Positions 9,108 to 18,090 are shown, counted from the first letter of the stretch. The stretch: 41,980 nt of DNA from Bacteroidota bacterium (GCA_013377115.1 JACAAW010000012.1:1-41980), one strand, 5' to 3'. Notes: generated by a model from the sequence alone, not told the origin. Numbers and translations: made by a program.

Positions 9108-9202
9108 ATAAATCTGAATGATTAATTTTTAGGAAATTAATTGATTCCTCATTTTTTATTGTAAAACAGAACTCAAATTAGAACAATTGCTCTAATGAAA
9201 AA

Positions 9203-10117
9203 TTATACTCGAGTATTTCGGTTGGCATCTCTTGCTTCAATAAAAATTTCTTCGATTTGATCGTTTATTTTTAAAATATCGAGTTTTATTTCTTCGATTG
9301 AGTCTTCCACCTCGCTACTCGTTAGTTTTTCAATAAAATCTAAGGAAAGAATAATGATGTATTTTTTTCCCATAGCCATGGTAGCAAGTCGATTGATGTG
9401 TTTAATATTTCTATCTTTTGCAACAATGGCTTTTATTTGATTATGATCCTCGCGCGACATACCTTCTCCAATAATTAAGTTTCTTAATTCATTTGCCAAA
9501 ATAACGGAAACAACCGCCAAAATTAATCCAATGCAAATACTGCCAAAACCATCAAAAATAGGATCTACGGTTGAAGCCAAAATCATAAAAACAAAGGCCA
9601 TAATTAATCCCAATAAGGCGGCTGCATCTTCAAGTAAAATTACAATTAAACTGGTGTCAACGGACTTTACAATTCCTTTATACAAACTTCCTTTGGTTGT
9701 TTTTTTAAATTCTATGAATGCAACTCTAAAAGAATTTCCTTCAATGATAATCGCAGCTCCTAAAATCACCAATGACCAACTAAGATAATGAATTGGTTCT
9801 GGGTTCATGACTTTATGGATTCCTTCGTAAATCGAAAATACAGCACCTCCACAAAACAATAGTACCGCTACCATAAAACCCCAGAAATATTCTTCGCGTC
9901 CATGACCAAAAGGATGCATCTCATCTCTTGGTTTTGCGGCCCGACTGCTTCCAATCAACAGAAATATTTGATTGAAACAATCCGCAACACTATGAATTGC
10001 CTCTGCAAGCATGGAAGTACTTGTAGTAAAAAAAGCCGCAATAAATTTTAGGATGGCAATTGCAGCGTTTCCAGCCAATGCAAAGAACACTGCTTTGCGA
10101 GTATTTGATTTACTCAT
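9203..10117 (-). CDS. Cation diffusion facilitator family transporter
   Basis: Inner-membrane proton/metal antiporter exporting divalent cations (Zn, Mn, Co or Fe; not decidable here). The 304-residue protein has about six membrane spans and ends in a cytoplasmic domain (from about residue 215: MSREDHNQIKAIVAKDRNIKHINRL). The first metal-site helix carries HSVAD (residues about 43-47). The second has LLEDAAALLG instead of the common HxxxD, a variant seen in the SLC30A9/ZnT9-like branch of the family. A -7 box (CAAAAGTA on the plus strand, 10148-10155) precedes the gene, which is divergent from folB. Confidence 0.9.
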   Translation of the reverse strand: MSKSNTRKAVFFALAGNAAIAILKFIAAFFTTSTSMLAEAIHSVADCFNQIFLLIGSSRAAKPRDEMHPFGHGREEYFWGFMVAVLLFCGGAVFSIYEGIHKVMNPEPIHYLSWSLVILGAAIIIEGNSFRVAFIEFKKTTKGSLYKGIVKSVDTSLIVILLEDAAALLGLIMAFVFMILASTVDPIFDGFGSICIGLILAVVSVILANELRNLIIGEGMSREDHNQIKAIVAKDRNIKHINRLATMAMGKKYIIILSLDFIEKLTSSEVEDSIEEIKLDILKINDQIEEIFIEARDANRNTRV

Positions 10118-10147
10118 TGATAAATAAAATTGGTTTTAATTAAAATG

Positions 10148-10155
10148 CAAAAGTA
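10148..10155 (-). promoter_or_regulatory. Candidate -7 box for the CDF gene
   Basis: TACTTTTG on the minus strand, 30 nt ahead of the ATG; no clear -33 TTG. Confidence 0.4.
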
Positions 10156-10224
10156 ATCAATTATTGAATTTAAATTTTACATTCACAAGTTCTTCAAATT
10201 CCATATTGGGAAAAAAATTTTACT

Positions 10225-10232
10225 TAATTTTG
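10225..10232 (+). promoter_or_regulatory. Candidate -7 box for folB
   Basis: TAATTTTG, 20 nt ahead of the folB ATG. The only TTG upstream (10206-10208) is spaced 16 nt rather than 19-20. Confidence 0.4.
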
Positions 10233-10252
10233 CTTCACTAAAAATATACAAA

Positions 10253-10609
10253 ATGGGATTAATCCAAATTGAAGGAATGGAATTTTTTGCTTACCACGGT
10301 TGTTTTTCCGAAGAGCAAATAATTGGGAATAAATTTATTGTCGATATTGATTTAGAAATAGAAACTTCCAAGGCAGAGATATCAGATGATTTGTCAGAAA
10401 CTGTCAATTATCAAGCAGTTTACAATTTGACAAAAGTCGAAATTGAAAAAAAATCCTATTTGTTAGAACATATTGCAAAAAGAATTACGGATTCTATTAT
10501 TTCAAATTTCGGACAAACACAATCTTTAAAAGTAAGAATTTCAAAAATAAATCCACCACTTGGAGGAAAAATTGAAAAAGTGAGTTTCACAAAAACGTAT
10601 AAAAAATAA
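10253..10609 (+). CDS. folB: Dihydroneopterin aldolase FolB
   Basis: Converts 7,8-dihydroneopterin to 6-hydroxymethyl-dihydropterin and glycolaldehyde in folate biosynthesis. The 118-residue protein is of normal length and shows the family signatures: FFAYHGCFSEEQ near the N-terminus, the pterin-binding VNYQAVYNL and LLEHIAKRI segments, and the C-terminal NPPLGGKIEKVSF holding the catalytic lysine region. The last base of its stop codon is the first base of the next gene's ATG, so translation of the pair is probably coupled. Confidence 0.95.
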   Translation: MGLIQIEGMEFFAYHGCFSEEQIIGNKFIVDIDLEIETSKAEISDDLSETVNYQAVYNLTKVEIEKKSYLLEHIAKRITDSIISNFGQTQSLKVRISKINPPLGGKIEKVSFTKTYKK

Positions 10610-10779
10610 TGAAAGAAAAAATATGCCCGAAATGTGGAAAAACATTTGAATGTGCGCATTCAACTGATTGCTGGTGCATGAATATCAAACTTTCAAAAGA
10701 GGCCATTGAAAAAATCAAACAACTTTATCCAGATTGTTTGTGTGAAATATGCTTGAAAGAGTTTGAATCTGCAAATTAA
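10609..10779 (+). CDS. Small cysteine-rich CWC-type protein
   Basis: A 56-codon gene below the ORF-track cutoff. Its ATG overlaps the folB stop by one base (TAATG). The product has KICPKCGKTF, CAHSTDCWCM and PDCLCEICLKEF, eight cysteines in spaced clusters, including the CWC triplet that names the 'Cys_rich_CWC' family. The pattern suggests a metal-binding knuckle, most likely zinc. The family has no established function. Overlap with folB and a consistent reading frame make it a real gene; tRNA-Cys lies 101 nt further on with its own promoter. Confidence 0.85.
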   Translation: MKEKICPKCGKTFECAHSTDCWCMNIKLSKEAIEKIKQLYPDCLCEICLKEFESAN

Positions 10780-10833
10780 ATAAATCTTTTTCGAGTTTTC
10801 TACCCAAGATTTTTTGAAAATTTAATTTTGCAT

Positions 10834-10863
10834 TTGCGTATTAAAAAAATTTAGGTAATTTTG
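10834..10863 (+). promoter_or_regulatory. Promoter of tRNA-Cys, with a duplicated -7 region
   Basis: TTG (10834-10836), 19 nt, TAATTTTG (10856-10863), 17 nt before the mature tRNA. The 13-mer TAATTTTGCATTT occurs twice, at 10823-10835 and 10856-10868, so the -33 element of the second promoter lies inside the first copy. Confidence 0.65.
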
Positions 10864-10880
10864 CATTTCAATTCAGAAAA

Positions 10881-10951
10881 GGTTTCTTGGCCGAGCGGCT
10901 AGGCACCGGTCTGCAAAACCGTCTACTCCGGTTCGAATCCGGAAGAAACCT
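10881..10951 (+). tRNA. tRNA-Cys (anticodon GCA)
   Basis: Cloverleaf of 71 nt: acceptor GGTTTCT/AGAAACC, D arm GCC...GGC, anticodon loop CTGCAAA giving GCA, T arm TCCGG/CCGGA with loop TTCGAAT, discriminator T (U73, the cysteine identity base). The 27-43 position of the anticodon stem is a C-U mismatch. CCA is not encoded. Confidence 0.95.
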
Positions 10952-10959
10952 CGCAAAAC

Positions 10960-10996
10960 AACCCATAACTCCTTTACAAATAAGGTTTTATGGGTT
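10960..10996 (+). terminator. Terminator after tRNA-Cys
   Basis: A 9-bp stem AACCCATAA / TTATGGGTT (10960-10968, 10988-10996) followed directly by a T-rich run (TTTTATTTTT). The 19-nt loop is long but the tract is typical of factor-independent termination. Confidence 0.7.
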
Positions 10997-11173
10997 TTTT
11001 ATTTTTCAACAATACCTAATACGGTACCAAATCTTTTAAAATATAGGTTGAATTATGATTAAATTTGACCCAAATAAAGCGGATCTTAGATATTACTTAT
11101 CTATATAGTTATAAAAAGAACTGAAAGATGCCTTCAATTTAAAGTCATCAAATAATAATCAACAGATTCGCAA

Positions 11174-11689
11174 TTATTTGCTTTTTGGTCTGGCAAACAA
11201 AAACTGACTAATCAAAACAAAAACAATTGTAAAAATCGCACTTAGGAGCGTTTTTAGAATGGTGTGAAAAAAACCATTAAAACTAAATACTTCTAAAAAG
11301 AAGAAAAGAAAGTGATGGGTAAAAACCAAAATGGTTGTATAAGATAAAAACCATGTCAACCCTAAATCTCTAACAGAAGGCGCTTCTAGTTGCTCATAAT
11401 CTTTATTTGATGAAACACTGCTTATAACAGATGGTCTGATAAAGGCAATGAAAAGACATGCTATAAGATGCATTCCAACAGTATTTAAAAACATGTCTAT
11501 TGATATTCCCAGAAAAAATGCTGACAATAACAATAACCACTTAGGAGTTTCGAATGGCAATAATAAAATAAATAAAATATAAAAATAGGGATTTATCAGA
11601 CCTCCAAGTTGAATATTGTTTAATATTAAAACTTGTAATAAAATTACCAAAATCAACCTTCCGAAATTCCTTAAAACCAAACTAATCAT
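11174..11689 (-). CDS. mreD: Rod shape-determining protein MreD
   Basis: Integral inner-membrane protein of the elongasome. The 171 residues form about five hydrophobic segments (LVILLQVLILNNI, YFYILFILLLPF, WLLLLSAFFLGISIDMF, ...). GISIDMFLNTVGMHLI matches the conserved MreD pattern G-x2-x-D-x5-G. The start overlaps the end of mreC by 8 nt. Nothing follows on this strand: mrdA and rodA, usual next genes in Bacteroidota, are absent, and the 177 nt between the tRNA-Cys terminator and mreD hold no gene. Confidence 0.9.
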   Translation of the reverse strand: MISLVLRNFGRLILVILLQVLILNNIQLGGLINPYFYILFILLLPFETPKWLLLLSAFFLGISIDMFLNTVGMHLIACLFIAFIRPSVISSVSSNKDYEQLEAPSVRDLGLTWFLSYTTILVFTHHFLFFFLEVFSFNGFFHTILKTLLSAIFTIVFVLISQFLFARPKSK

Positions 11690-12512
11690 TTGGAACTCCT
11701 TCCTCGAGCAATCGTTGTTCGTCTTTTAATAAATTTTTAATCACATAAACGTAGGTAATGTTATTATAATCAACCTCAAACTTAATTTTTAAAGTATAAA
11801 AATTATCTCCTTTATTCACGTAATAATCATAAATTTTACCGATAAAAATGCCTTCAGGAAAAATACCAGAATAACCACTTGTTATGATAGTATCACCAAC
11901 CAAAGGTTTCACATGTGTTGGAATATCCTTTAAGAAACAAAATCGATAATCGTCACCTTCCCAAACAATAGTACCAATTTGTCCGTTTTTCTTAATTTTT
12001 GCAGAAATTTTACTGTCTTTATGTAATACAGAAATTACAGAACAAAAATTGGAAGTTACTTCTTTTACAATTCCCATCACTCCATTTGGGGTGATTACCG
12101 CCATGTCTTTCCTGATCCCTTGTCCAAAGCCTTTATTTAGGGTAATGTAATTATTTCGTTTATTTACCGAATTGCTGATTACTTTAGCGCTGATATATTC
12201 ATAATGCTGACGATATGTGGTATCGTTCTTTGTAAAAACTTTCTTGTCAGTAATAAGAAAAGAACTCTGCAACTGACTTCTATACCTAGCATTTTCTTCG
12301 GCTAAGTTTTTATTGATGGCTTTTAAAGAAAAGTATTCTGAAATATCTGCGTATCTGGAATATATTCCACCTGAAATTGAATTTGCAGAATTAATAAAAA
12401 ATGCTCTTTGGTAGGCATTATTTTGAAAAAACAATGCAAAGGCAATAAATTCAAGTATTATAAAAAGAAAGAAAAAGTATTGCTTCCAAATATATACAAA
12501 CAGATTACGCAT
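11682..12512 (-). CDS. mreC: Rod shape-determining protein MreC
   Basis: Bitopic inner-membrane protein that links MreB to periplasmic wall synthases. The 276-residue protein has one N-terminal membrane helix (FFFLFIILEFIAFALFF), a coiled-coil segment (about 55-85, LKAINKNLAEENARYRSQL) and the beta-domain with family motifs (YITLNKGFGQGIRKDMAVITPNGVMGIVKEV; GDTIITSGYSGIFPEGIFIG). It sits 58 nt after mreB and overlaps mreD by 8 nt, indicating translational coupling. Confidence 0.95.
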   Translation of the reverse strand: MRNLFVYIWKQYFFFLFIILEFIAFALFFQNNAYQRAFFINSANSISGGIYSRYADISEYFSLKAINKNLAEENARYRSQLQSSFLITDKKVFTKNDTTYRQHYEYISAKVISNSVNKRNNYITLNKGFGQGIRKDMAVITPNGVMGIVKEVTSNFCSVISVLHKDSKISAKIKKNGQIGTIVWEGDDYRFCFLKDIPTHVKPLVGDTIITSGYSGIFPEGIFIGKIYDYYVNKGDNFYTLKIKFEVDYNNITYVYVIKNLLKDEQRLLEEGVPND

Positions 12513-12570
12513 AAAAAAGTGATCGGTTTTGTTTTTTTAAATTGTAAGCAAAAGTACAGATTTTAAATTT

Positions 12571-13593
12571 CTATTTTATTAAGAAAGTAAACTTATCAAA
12601 GTTTTTAAGTGCGATTCCTGTTCCTCTAGCAACTGCTCTTAAAGGATCATCGGCAATATGAACTCTTAGTTTTGTTTTAATAGAAATTCTTTTATCCAAT
12701 CCTCTTAACATTGAACCACCACCAGCTAAATAAATTCCAGTATTATAAATGTCAGCAGAAAGCTCTGGAGGAGTCATTTCTAATGCATTTAAAATCGCAG
12801 CTTCAATTTTTGTGATTGATTTATCTAGAGCGTGGGCAATTTCAGCATAATTTACCAAAATTTCTTTTGGAATACCTGTTAGCATATCTCTTCCGTGAAC
12901 AGCATAGTCGGGTGGAGGATTATCTATATCAGCCATCGCTGCACCAACTTCAATTTTGACTCTTTCTGCAGTTCTCTCTCCAATATGAATGTTATGTTGT
13001 TTACGCATATATTCTTCAATATCGCTATTAAAATCATCACCAGCAATACGAATAGATTTATTACAAACAATTCCTCCAAGAGCAATAACAGCAATTTCGC
13101 TGGTACCACCACCAATATCAATAACCATATTACCTGTAGGCTCTAGAACATCGATTCCAATACCAATCGCAGCTGCCATAGGTTCGTGAATTAATCGTAC
13201 TTCTTTTGCTCCAGCTTGCTCGGCAGAATCTCTAACGGCACGTTCTTCAACTTCGGTAATACCAGAAGGAATACAAATTACCATTTTCAATGAAGGTGGA
13301 AATAATGACTTTTTTGGCGAAATCATTTTAATAAGTTCTCTAATCATGTGCTCTGCTGATTGAAAATCTGCAATAACACCATCTCTTAAAGGACGAACTG
13401 TTTTTATATTTTCGTGAGTTTTTCCATGCATCATCATCGCTTTTTTACCCACAGCGATAATTTTTCCAGAAGAACGCTCAATAGCAACAATTGAAGGCTC
13501 ATCCACAACTACTTTATCATTATGTATAATAATGGTATTGGCTGTTCCTAAGTCGATTGCGATTTCCTTAGTTAAAAAAGAAAAAAGTCCCAT
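12571..13593 (-). CDS. mreB: Rod shape-determining protein MreB
   Basis: Bacterial actin that organises lateral wall synthesis. The 340-residue protein has the actin-fold ATPase signatures: phosphate-1 IAIDLGTANT (about 12-21), phosphate-2 NMVIDIGGGTSEIAVI (about 155-170) and the adenosine motif GIYLAGGGSMLRGL (about 285-298). Length and start (MGLFSFLTKEIAIDLGTAN) are standard. It follows purH by 17 nt and leads into mreC. Confidence 0.98.
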   Translation of the reverse strand: MGLFSFLTKEIAIDLGTANTIIIHNDKVVVDEPSIVAIERSSGKIIAVGKKAMMMHGKTHENIKTVRPLRDGVIADFQSAEHMIRELIKMISPKKSLFPPSLKMVICIPSGITEVEERAVRDSAEQAGAKEVRLIHEPMAAAIGIGIDVLEPTGNMVIDIGGGTSEIAVIALGGIVCNKSIRIAGDDFNSDIEEYMRKQHNIHIGERTAERVKIEVGAAMADIDNPPPDYAVHGRDMLTGIPKEILVNYAEIAHALDKSITKIEAAILNALEMTPPELSADIYNTGIYLAGGGSMLRGLDKRISIKTKLRVHIADDPLRAVARGTGIALKNFDKFTFLIK

Positions 13594-13610
13594 CTTTTTT
13601 TTATTAAATA

Positions 13611-15140
13611 TTAATGTTTAAAATGTCTAAAACCTGTTGTTACCATTGCCATATTGTTATTATCGCAATAGCTTATTGAATCTTTATCATTTATTGAGCC
13701 GCCTGGCTGTATTACTGCTTTTATTCCAGATTCTTTTGCTATTTCCACACAATCAGGAAAAGGAAAAAATGCATCCGAAGCCATAACTGCTCCTTTTAAA
13801 TCAAAATTAAATTGATTTGCTTTTGCTATTGCTTGTCTTAATGCATCAACCCTTGACGTTTGTCCAACTCCACTGGCAAATAATTGCTTATTCTTTGCCA
13901 AAACAATTGCATTCGACTTTGTATGCTTCACTAAAATATTTGCAAATTGTAAATCAATTTTTTCTTGCTCACTTGGCGAAAGCTTGGTAACTACCGTCAT
14001 TTCTGACAAATCCTCTACTTTTGTATCCTTTGCCTGTTCAATAACTCCGTTCAATAATGACTTGAATTGTCTATTTGGCAGAATGTCAAATGATTTAGAT
14101 TGCAAAATTATTCTATTTTTCTTTACTTTCAGTATTTCTAAGGCATTATTTTCATATCCTGGTGCAACAATTATTTCGAAAAATAATTTATTGATCTCTT
14201 CAGCAGTTTTTTCATCAATAATTGCGTTGGTAATTATCACTCCTCCGAAGGCTGAAATTGGGTCTCCAGCAAGTGCATCAAGCCATGCATCTATTAATTT
14301 AGGGCGACAAGCCAATCCGCAAGCATTGTTGTGTTTAATAATTGCTAAGGTGGTTTCACTGAAGTCTGCGATCAAATTCATGGCAGCATCAACATCCAGT
14401 AAATTATTATAAGAAAGTGCTTTTCCGTGCAATTGTTCAAACATTTCATTAATGTCGCCATAAAAAACGCCTTCCTGATGAGGATTTTCGCCGTATCTTA
14501 AAACTGTTCCATTACCAAGGCTTTGTTTGAAACACTTTTCTTCTTGGTCTTTATTGAAATAGTTAAAAATTGCGGTGTCATAATGTGAGGAAACATTAAA
14601 AGCTTGTTTGGCAAAATATCTTCTATCAGAAATTTCAGAATTTCCTTGTTTTTCATTTAATAGGTTAAACAAATCTGAATAATATTTTGAAGATGGAACA
14701 ATTACAACGTCGTTATAATTTTTTGCTGCTGCTCTGATTAATGAAATGCCACCAATATCAATTTTTTCAATAATATCTTCATCTTTTGCTCCCGAAGCAA
14801 CGGTTTCCTCGAAAGGATATAAATCAACAATTACCAAATCAATTCCAGAAATATCGTATTCTCCAATTTGAACTTTATCTTGCTCATTATCTCTGCGATA
14901 TAATATTCCACCCATCACTTTTGGATGTAATGTTTTTACTCTGCCACCTAAAATTGAAGGGTATGAAGTTAAGGATTCCACGGTTATTGCAGGAATTCCT
15001 AAATTTTTAATAAAATCATAAGTTCCGCCTGTTGAAATAATTTCAACTCCCAAATCATTAAGTTTTCTAACAATTCCCTCTAAATTATCTTTGTAAAAAA
15101 CCGAAATTAATGCCCTCTTAATTTTTCTTGCGTTTTCCAT
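13611..15140 (-). CDS. purH: Bifunctional AICAR formyltransferase / IMP cyclohydrolase PurH
   Basis: Carries out the last two steps of de novo IMP synthesis. The 509-residue protein has the N-terminal MGS-like cyclohydrolase domain (about 1-190: RALISVFYKDNLEGI, ISTGGTYDFIKN, GGRVKTLHPKVMGG) and the transformylase domain (about 195-509: AIIKHNNACGLA, the conserved Lys-His pair; VKHTKSNAIVLAKN). First gene of the purH-mreBCD block, a common linkage in Bacteroidota. The 170-nt region upstream holds a candidate -7 box (minus strand, 15299-15292) but no recognisable purine riboswitch. Confidence 0.97.
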   Translation of the reverse strand: MENARKIKRALISVFYKDNLEGIVRKLNDLGVEIISTGGTYDFIKNLGIPAITVESLTSYPSILGGRVKTLHPKVMGGILYRRDNEQDKVQIGEYDISGIDLVIVDLYPFEETVASGAKDEDIIEKIDIGGISLIRAAAKNYNDVVIVPSSKYYSDLFNLLNEKQGNSEISDRRYFAKQAFNVSSHYDTAIFNYFNKDQEEKCFKQSLGNGTVLRYGENPHQEGVFYGDINEMFEQLHGKALSYNNLLDVDAAMNLIADFSETTLAIIKHNNACGLACRPKLIDAWLDALAGDPISAFGGVIITNAIIDEKTAEEINKLFFEIIVAPGYENNALEILKVKKNRIILQSKSFDILPNRQFKSLLNGVIEQAKDTKVEDLSEMTVVTKLSPSEQEKIDLQFANILVKHTKSNAIVLAKNKQLFASGVGQTSRVDALRQAIAKANQFNFDLKGAVMASDAFFPFPDCVEIAKESGIKAVIQPGGSINDKDSISYCDNNNMAMVTTGFRHFKH

Positions 15141-15291
15141 AAATTAACTAAAATACATTTTAACCAAATAACCTAATAAAATATTACGTTATTAATTGTT
15201 TATTACTAATTTTACAACTCCTTTTAGTTAAGGATTTTTTTACGAACAAAGATTCGTTTTTGTTACCAAAAACTTAACTAATTTTTTTTTG

Positions 15292-15299
15292 CAAAATTA
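15292..15299 (-). promoter_or_regulatory. Candidate -7 box for purH-mreBCD
   Basis: TAATTTTG on the minus strand, about 150 nt ahead of purH. No -33 TTG was found, and the implied leader would be long. Weak call. Confidence 0.25.
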
Positions 15300-15310
15300 G
15301 ATAAAATAAA

Positions 15311-16555
15311 ATGTTGTTTATAAGATTATTACGAGAAAGTTATTTATTTGCGTTAAACGCAATAATAGTAAATAAATTAAGAACTATTCTTTCTCTATTA
15401 GGCATTACAATTGGAATTTTTGCAATTATTTCCGTCTTCACCATTGTTGATTCTATGAAAACTTCCATTCAAACAAGTATAGAATCTCTTGGAAATAATG
15501 TTTTATATGTGCAAAAATGGCCATGGTCATTTGGGTCGGATTATCCTTGGTGGAAATATATGAATCGACCAGTTCCCTCATTAGAAGATTTAGATGAAAT
15601 TCAGAAAAGAAGCAGCTATACTGATGTTGCAGTTTTTATGATCAATACTTCCAAAACAGTTGAATATCAAAACAACAGTCTTGAAAACGCTGCAGTTGTT
15701 GCTGCAACACAAGACTTTGATAAAGTTTCTGCTTTTGAACTTAGCGAAGGACGATATTTTTCCAATTCAGAATCGAATGGTGGAAAACCTGTGGCAATTA
15801 TTGGAAGCGACATTGCAGAAAATTTGTTTCCAAATATGGATCCTTTAGATAAGGACATAAAAATGTTTGGAAGAAAACTAAATGTTGTTGGTGTTTTTAA
15901 AAAGGAAGGTTCTAATTTTTTTGGTAATTCTTCTGATAATCAAGTTTTGGTTCCTTTAAGTTACGCTCGTAATGTAATTGATATCAAATTCGAAGGTTTC
16001 GATCCAATGATTATGGTCAGAGCAAAAAAAGGAATTTCCAATGAAGAATTAAAAGATGAACTTACTGGAATTATGCGTTCTATTAGGAAATTGAAACCTG
16101 CAGCTGATGATGATTTTGCCCTCAATGAAACCAGTTTATTATCTAAAGGATTTGAAGAATTATTTGGCGTTATTGCCCTTGCTGGTTGGATAATTGGTGG
16201 TTTCTCTATTCTGGTTGGAGGTTTTGGAATCGCGAATATTATGTTCGTCTCAGTTAAAGAACGTACAAGTATCATCGGAATTCAGAAATCTCTAGGGGCT
16301 AAAAACTATTTTATTTTATTCGAATTTTTATTTGAATCAATTATCCTTTGTTTATTTGGTGGTGCACTTGGTTTGTTTATCGTTTATATGGGAACCGTTG
16401 TTGTCTCAAGCATGTTAGACATGGATTTGGTTCTTACCCAAGGCAACATTCTTTTGGGACTTTTTGTTTCAGCAATTATTGGACTGGTTTCTGGATTCAT
16501 TCCTGCATATTCTGCATCAAGATTGGATCCAGTTGAAGCCATTCGTGCCAATTAG
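15311..16555 (+). CDS. ABC transporter permease, MacB/FtsX type
   Basis: Inner-membrane permease of the MacB/LolC-like family. In the 414-residue protein an N-terminal membrane helix follows the conserved start (NKLRTILSLLGITIGIFAIISVF), then comes the periplasmic MacB_PCD domain (about 45-280), and a C-terminal FtsX domain with three membrane helices (from about 285; the coupling-helix motif SVKERTSIIGIQKSLGAK; terminal motif GFIPAYSASRLDPVEAIR). No ATPase or membrane-fusion partner lies beside it, so the partner must be encoded elsewhere and the substrate is unknown. gpmI starts 17 nt downstream. Confidence 0.92.
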   Translation: MLFIRLLRESYLFALNAIIVNKLRTILSLLGITIGIFAIISVFTIVDSMKTSIQTSIESLGNNVLYVQKWPWSFGSDYPWWKYMNRPVPSLEDLDEIQKRSSYTDVAVFMINTSKTVEYQNNSLENAAVVAATQDFDKVSAFELSEGRYFSNSESNGGKPVAIIGSDIAENLFPNMDPLDKDIKMFGRKLNVVGVFKKEGSNFFGNSSDNQVLVPLSYARNVIDIKFEGFDPMIMVRAKKGISNEELKDELTGIMRSIRKLKPAADDDFALNETSLLSKGFEELFGVIALAGWIIGGFSILVGGFGIANIMFVSVKERTSIIGIQKSLGAKNYFILFEFLFESIILCLFGGALGLFIVYMGTVVVSSMLDMDLVLTQGNILLGLFVSAIIGLVSGFIPAYSASRLDPVEAIRAN

Positions 16556-16572
16556 TTTAAATTTCAAATATT

Positions 16573-18090
16573 ATGAGTAAAAAAGCACTTTTAATTATCA
16601 TGGATGGTTGGGGCGAAGGAAATAAATCCAAGTCTGATGTTATTGCCAATGCTGATATTCCATTTATAAAAAGTTTATATAAAACCACACCCCACTCTCA
16701 ATTATTAACTTGTGGTGAAGATGTTGGATTACCCGACGGACAAATGGGAAATTCAGAAGTTGGACATTTGAACATTGGTGCGGGAAGAATCGTTTATCAG
16801 GATTTGGTGAAAATCAATCTTGCTTGTCGTGACAATTCAATTTCTTCAAATCCAGTTTTAGTTGAAGCATTCAATTACGCTAAAGAAAATAATAAAGCAG
16901 TCCATTTTTTAGGATTGATTTCTGATGGTGGCGTTCATTCCCAGACCCAGCATTTGATGAAACTTTGCGATGTTGCAAAAGATTTCGGATTGGAAAATGT
17001 TTTTATTCACGTTTGCACAGATGGAAGAGATACCGATCCCAAAAGTGGTTTGGGATATGTCGCCGAATTGGAAAAACATCTGGAAAATTCAACTGGAAAA
17101 ATAGCCACACTTATTGGAAGGTATTATACCATGGATCGCGATAAACGCTGGGAAAGAGTAAAATTTGGATATGATTTGATGGTACATGCTATCGGGAAAA
17201 AAGCCAATCATGTTCAAAATGCAATTCAAGAATCTTATGATGAAGGAATAACTGATGAGTTTATTAAACCGATCGTTTTCACTGACGAAAAAGGAAATCA
17301 CCTCACAAAGATTCAGAAAGATGACGTTTTTATTTGTTTCAATTTCAGAACTGATAGATTGAGAGAAATCACCACCGTCCTCACCCAAAAAGACATGCCA
17401 GATTTTCAAATGGAAACCATTCCACTTCATTATCTTACCATGACTCGTTATGATGAATCTTTTAAAAATATTAACATTATTTTCCCTAATCATGATGTCA
17501 CCAATACTTTGGGAGAAGTGATTTCAAATGCAGGCAAAAAACAAATCAGAATTTCTGAAACTGAGAAATATCCTCACGTTACATTTTTCTTTAATGGTGG
17601 ACGTGAAGAACCTTTCGAAGGCGAAAGCCGAATAATGATTCCTTCACCAAAAGTAGCAACTTACGATTTAAAACCATCAATGAGCGCTATCGAGGTAAAA
17701 GACGCCATTATCCCTGAAATAATAAAAGGAGAAGCTGATTTTATTTGTTTAAATTTTGCAAACTCTGATATGGTTGGTCATACCGGAATTTATCCTGCAA
17801 TCAAAGAAGCGGTTGAAACAGTTGATAAATGCATTCATGAAATCGCTAACATTGCGTCCAAAAAAGGATATTCGATTTTAATAACCGCAGATCATGGAAA
17901 TGCAGATTATGCAATAAATGATGATGGCTCACCAAATACTGCACATTCTTTAAATCCAGTTCCCTGCTTTTTAATTGATCCTGATTATAAAACAATCAAA
18001 AATGGCAGACTATCTGATTTAGCTCCAACAATTCTTACAATTCTTGGAATTGAAATTCCCAAAGAAATGGACGGTAATGTCTTGATTTAG
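16573..18090 (+). CDS. gpmI: 2,3-bisphosphoglycerate-independent phosphoglycerate mutase
   Basis: Interconverts 3- and 2-phosphoglycerate in glycolysis using two Mn ions and a phosphoserine intermediate. The 505-residue protein shows the metal site MDGWGEG (D11), the catalytic serine in GNSEVGHLNIG (S61), the substrate motif CTDGRDTDPKSG (about 148-160) and the second metal cluster (NFANSDMVGHTG, ITADHGNADY). Length and start are typical. It probably forms a unit with the permease gene upstream. Confidence 0.97.
   Translation: MSKKALLIIMDGWGEGNKSKSDVIANADIPFIKSLYKTTPHSQLLTCGEDVGLPDGQMGNSEVGHLNIGAGRIVYQDLVKINLACRDNSISSNPVLVEAFNYAKENNKAVHFLGLISDGGVHSQTQHLMKLCDVAKDFGLENVFIHVCTDGRDTDPKSGLGYVAELEKHLENSTGKIATLIGRYYTMDRDKRWERVKFGYDLMVHAIGKKANHVQNAIQESYDEGITDEFIKPIVFTDEKGNHLTKIQKDDVFICFNFRTDRLREITTVLTQKDMPDFQMETIPLHYLTMTRYDESFKNINIIFPNHDVTNTLGEVISNAGKKQIRISETEKYPHVTFFFNGGREEPFEGESRIMIPSPKVATYDLKPSMSAIEVKDAIIPEIIKGEADFICLNFANSDMVGHTGIYPAIKEAVETVDKCIHEIANIASKKGYSILITADHGNADYAINDDGSPNTAHSLNPVPCFLIDPDYKTIKNGRLSDLAPTILTILGIEIPKEMDGNVLI

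Noticed and set aside
9178-9195. 18-bp near-palindrome TTAGAACAATTGCTCTAA after the CDF gene
   Set aside because: It has no loop and no adjacent T-run, so it is not a terminator; one mismatch pair and AT-rich context make an operator call unsupported.
11058-11173. Short frame MIKFDPNKADLRYYLSI and following codons between tRNA-Cys and mreD
   Set aside because: Stops after 17 codons and the continuing frame has another stop; too little to call a remnant.
15141-15310. Possible purine riboswitch or sRNA between purH and the permease
   Set aside because: Only short weak hairpins (ACGAA/TTCGT, TCCTT/AAGGA) are present; no conserved purine-riboswitch core could be recognised.
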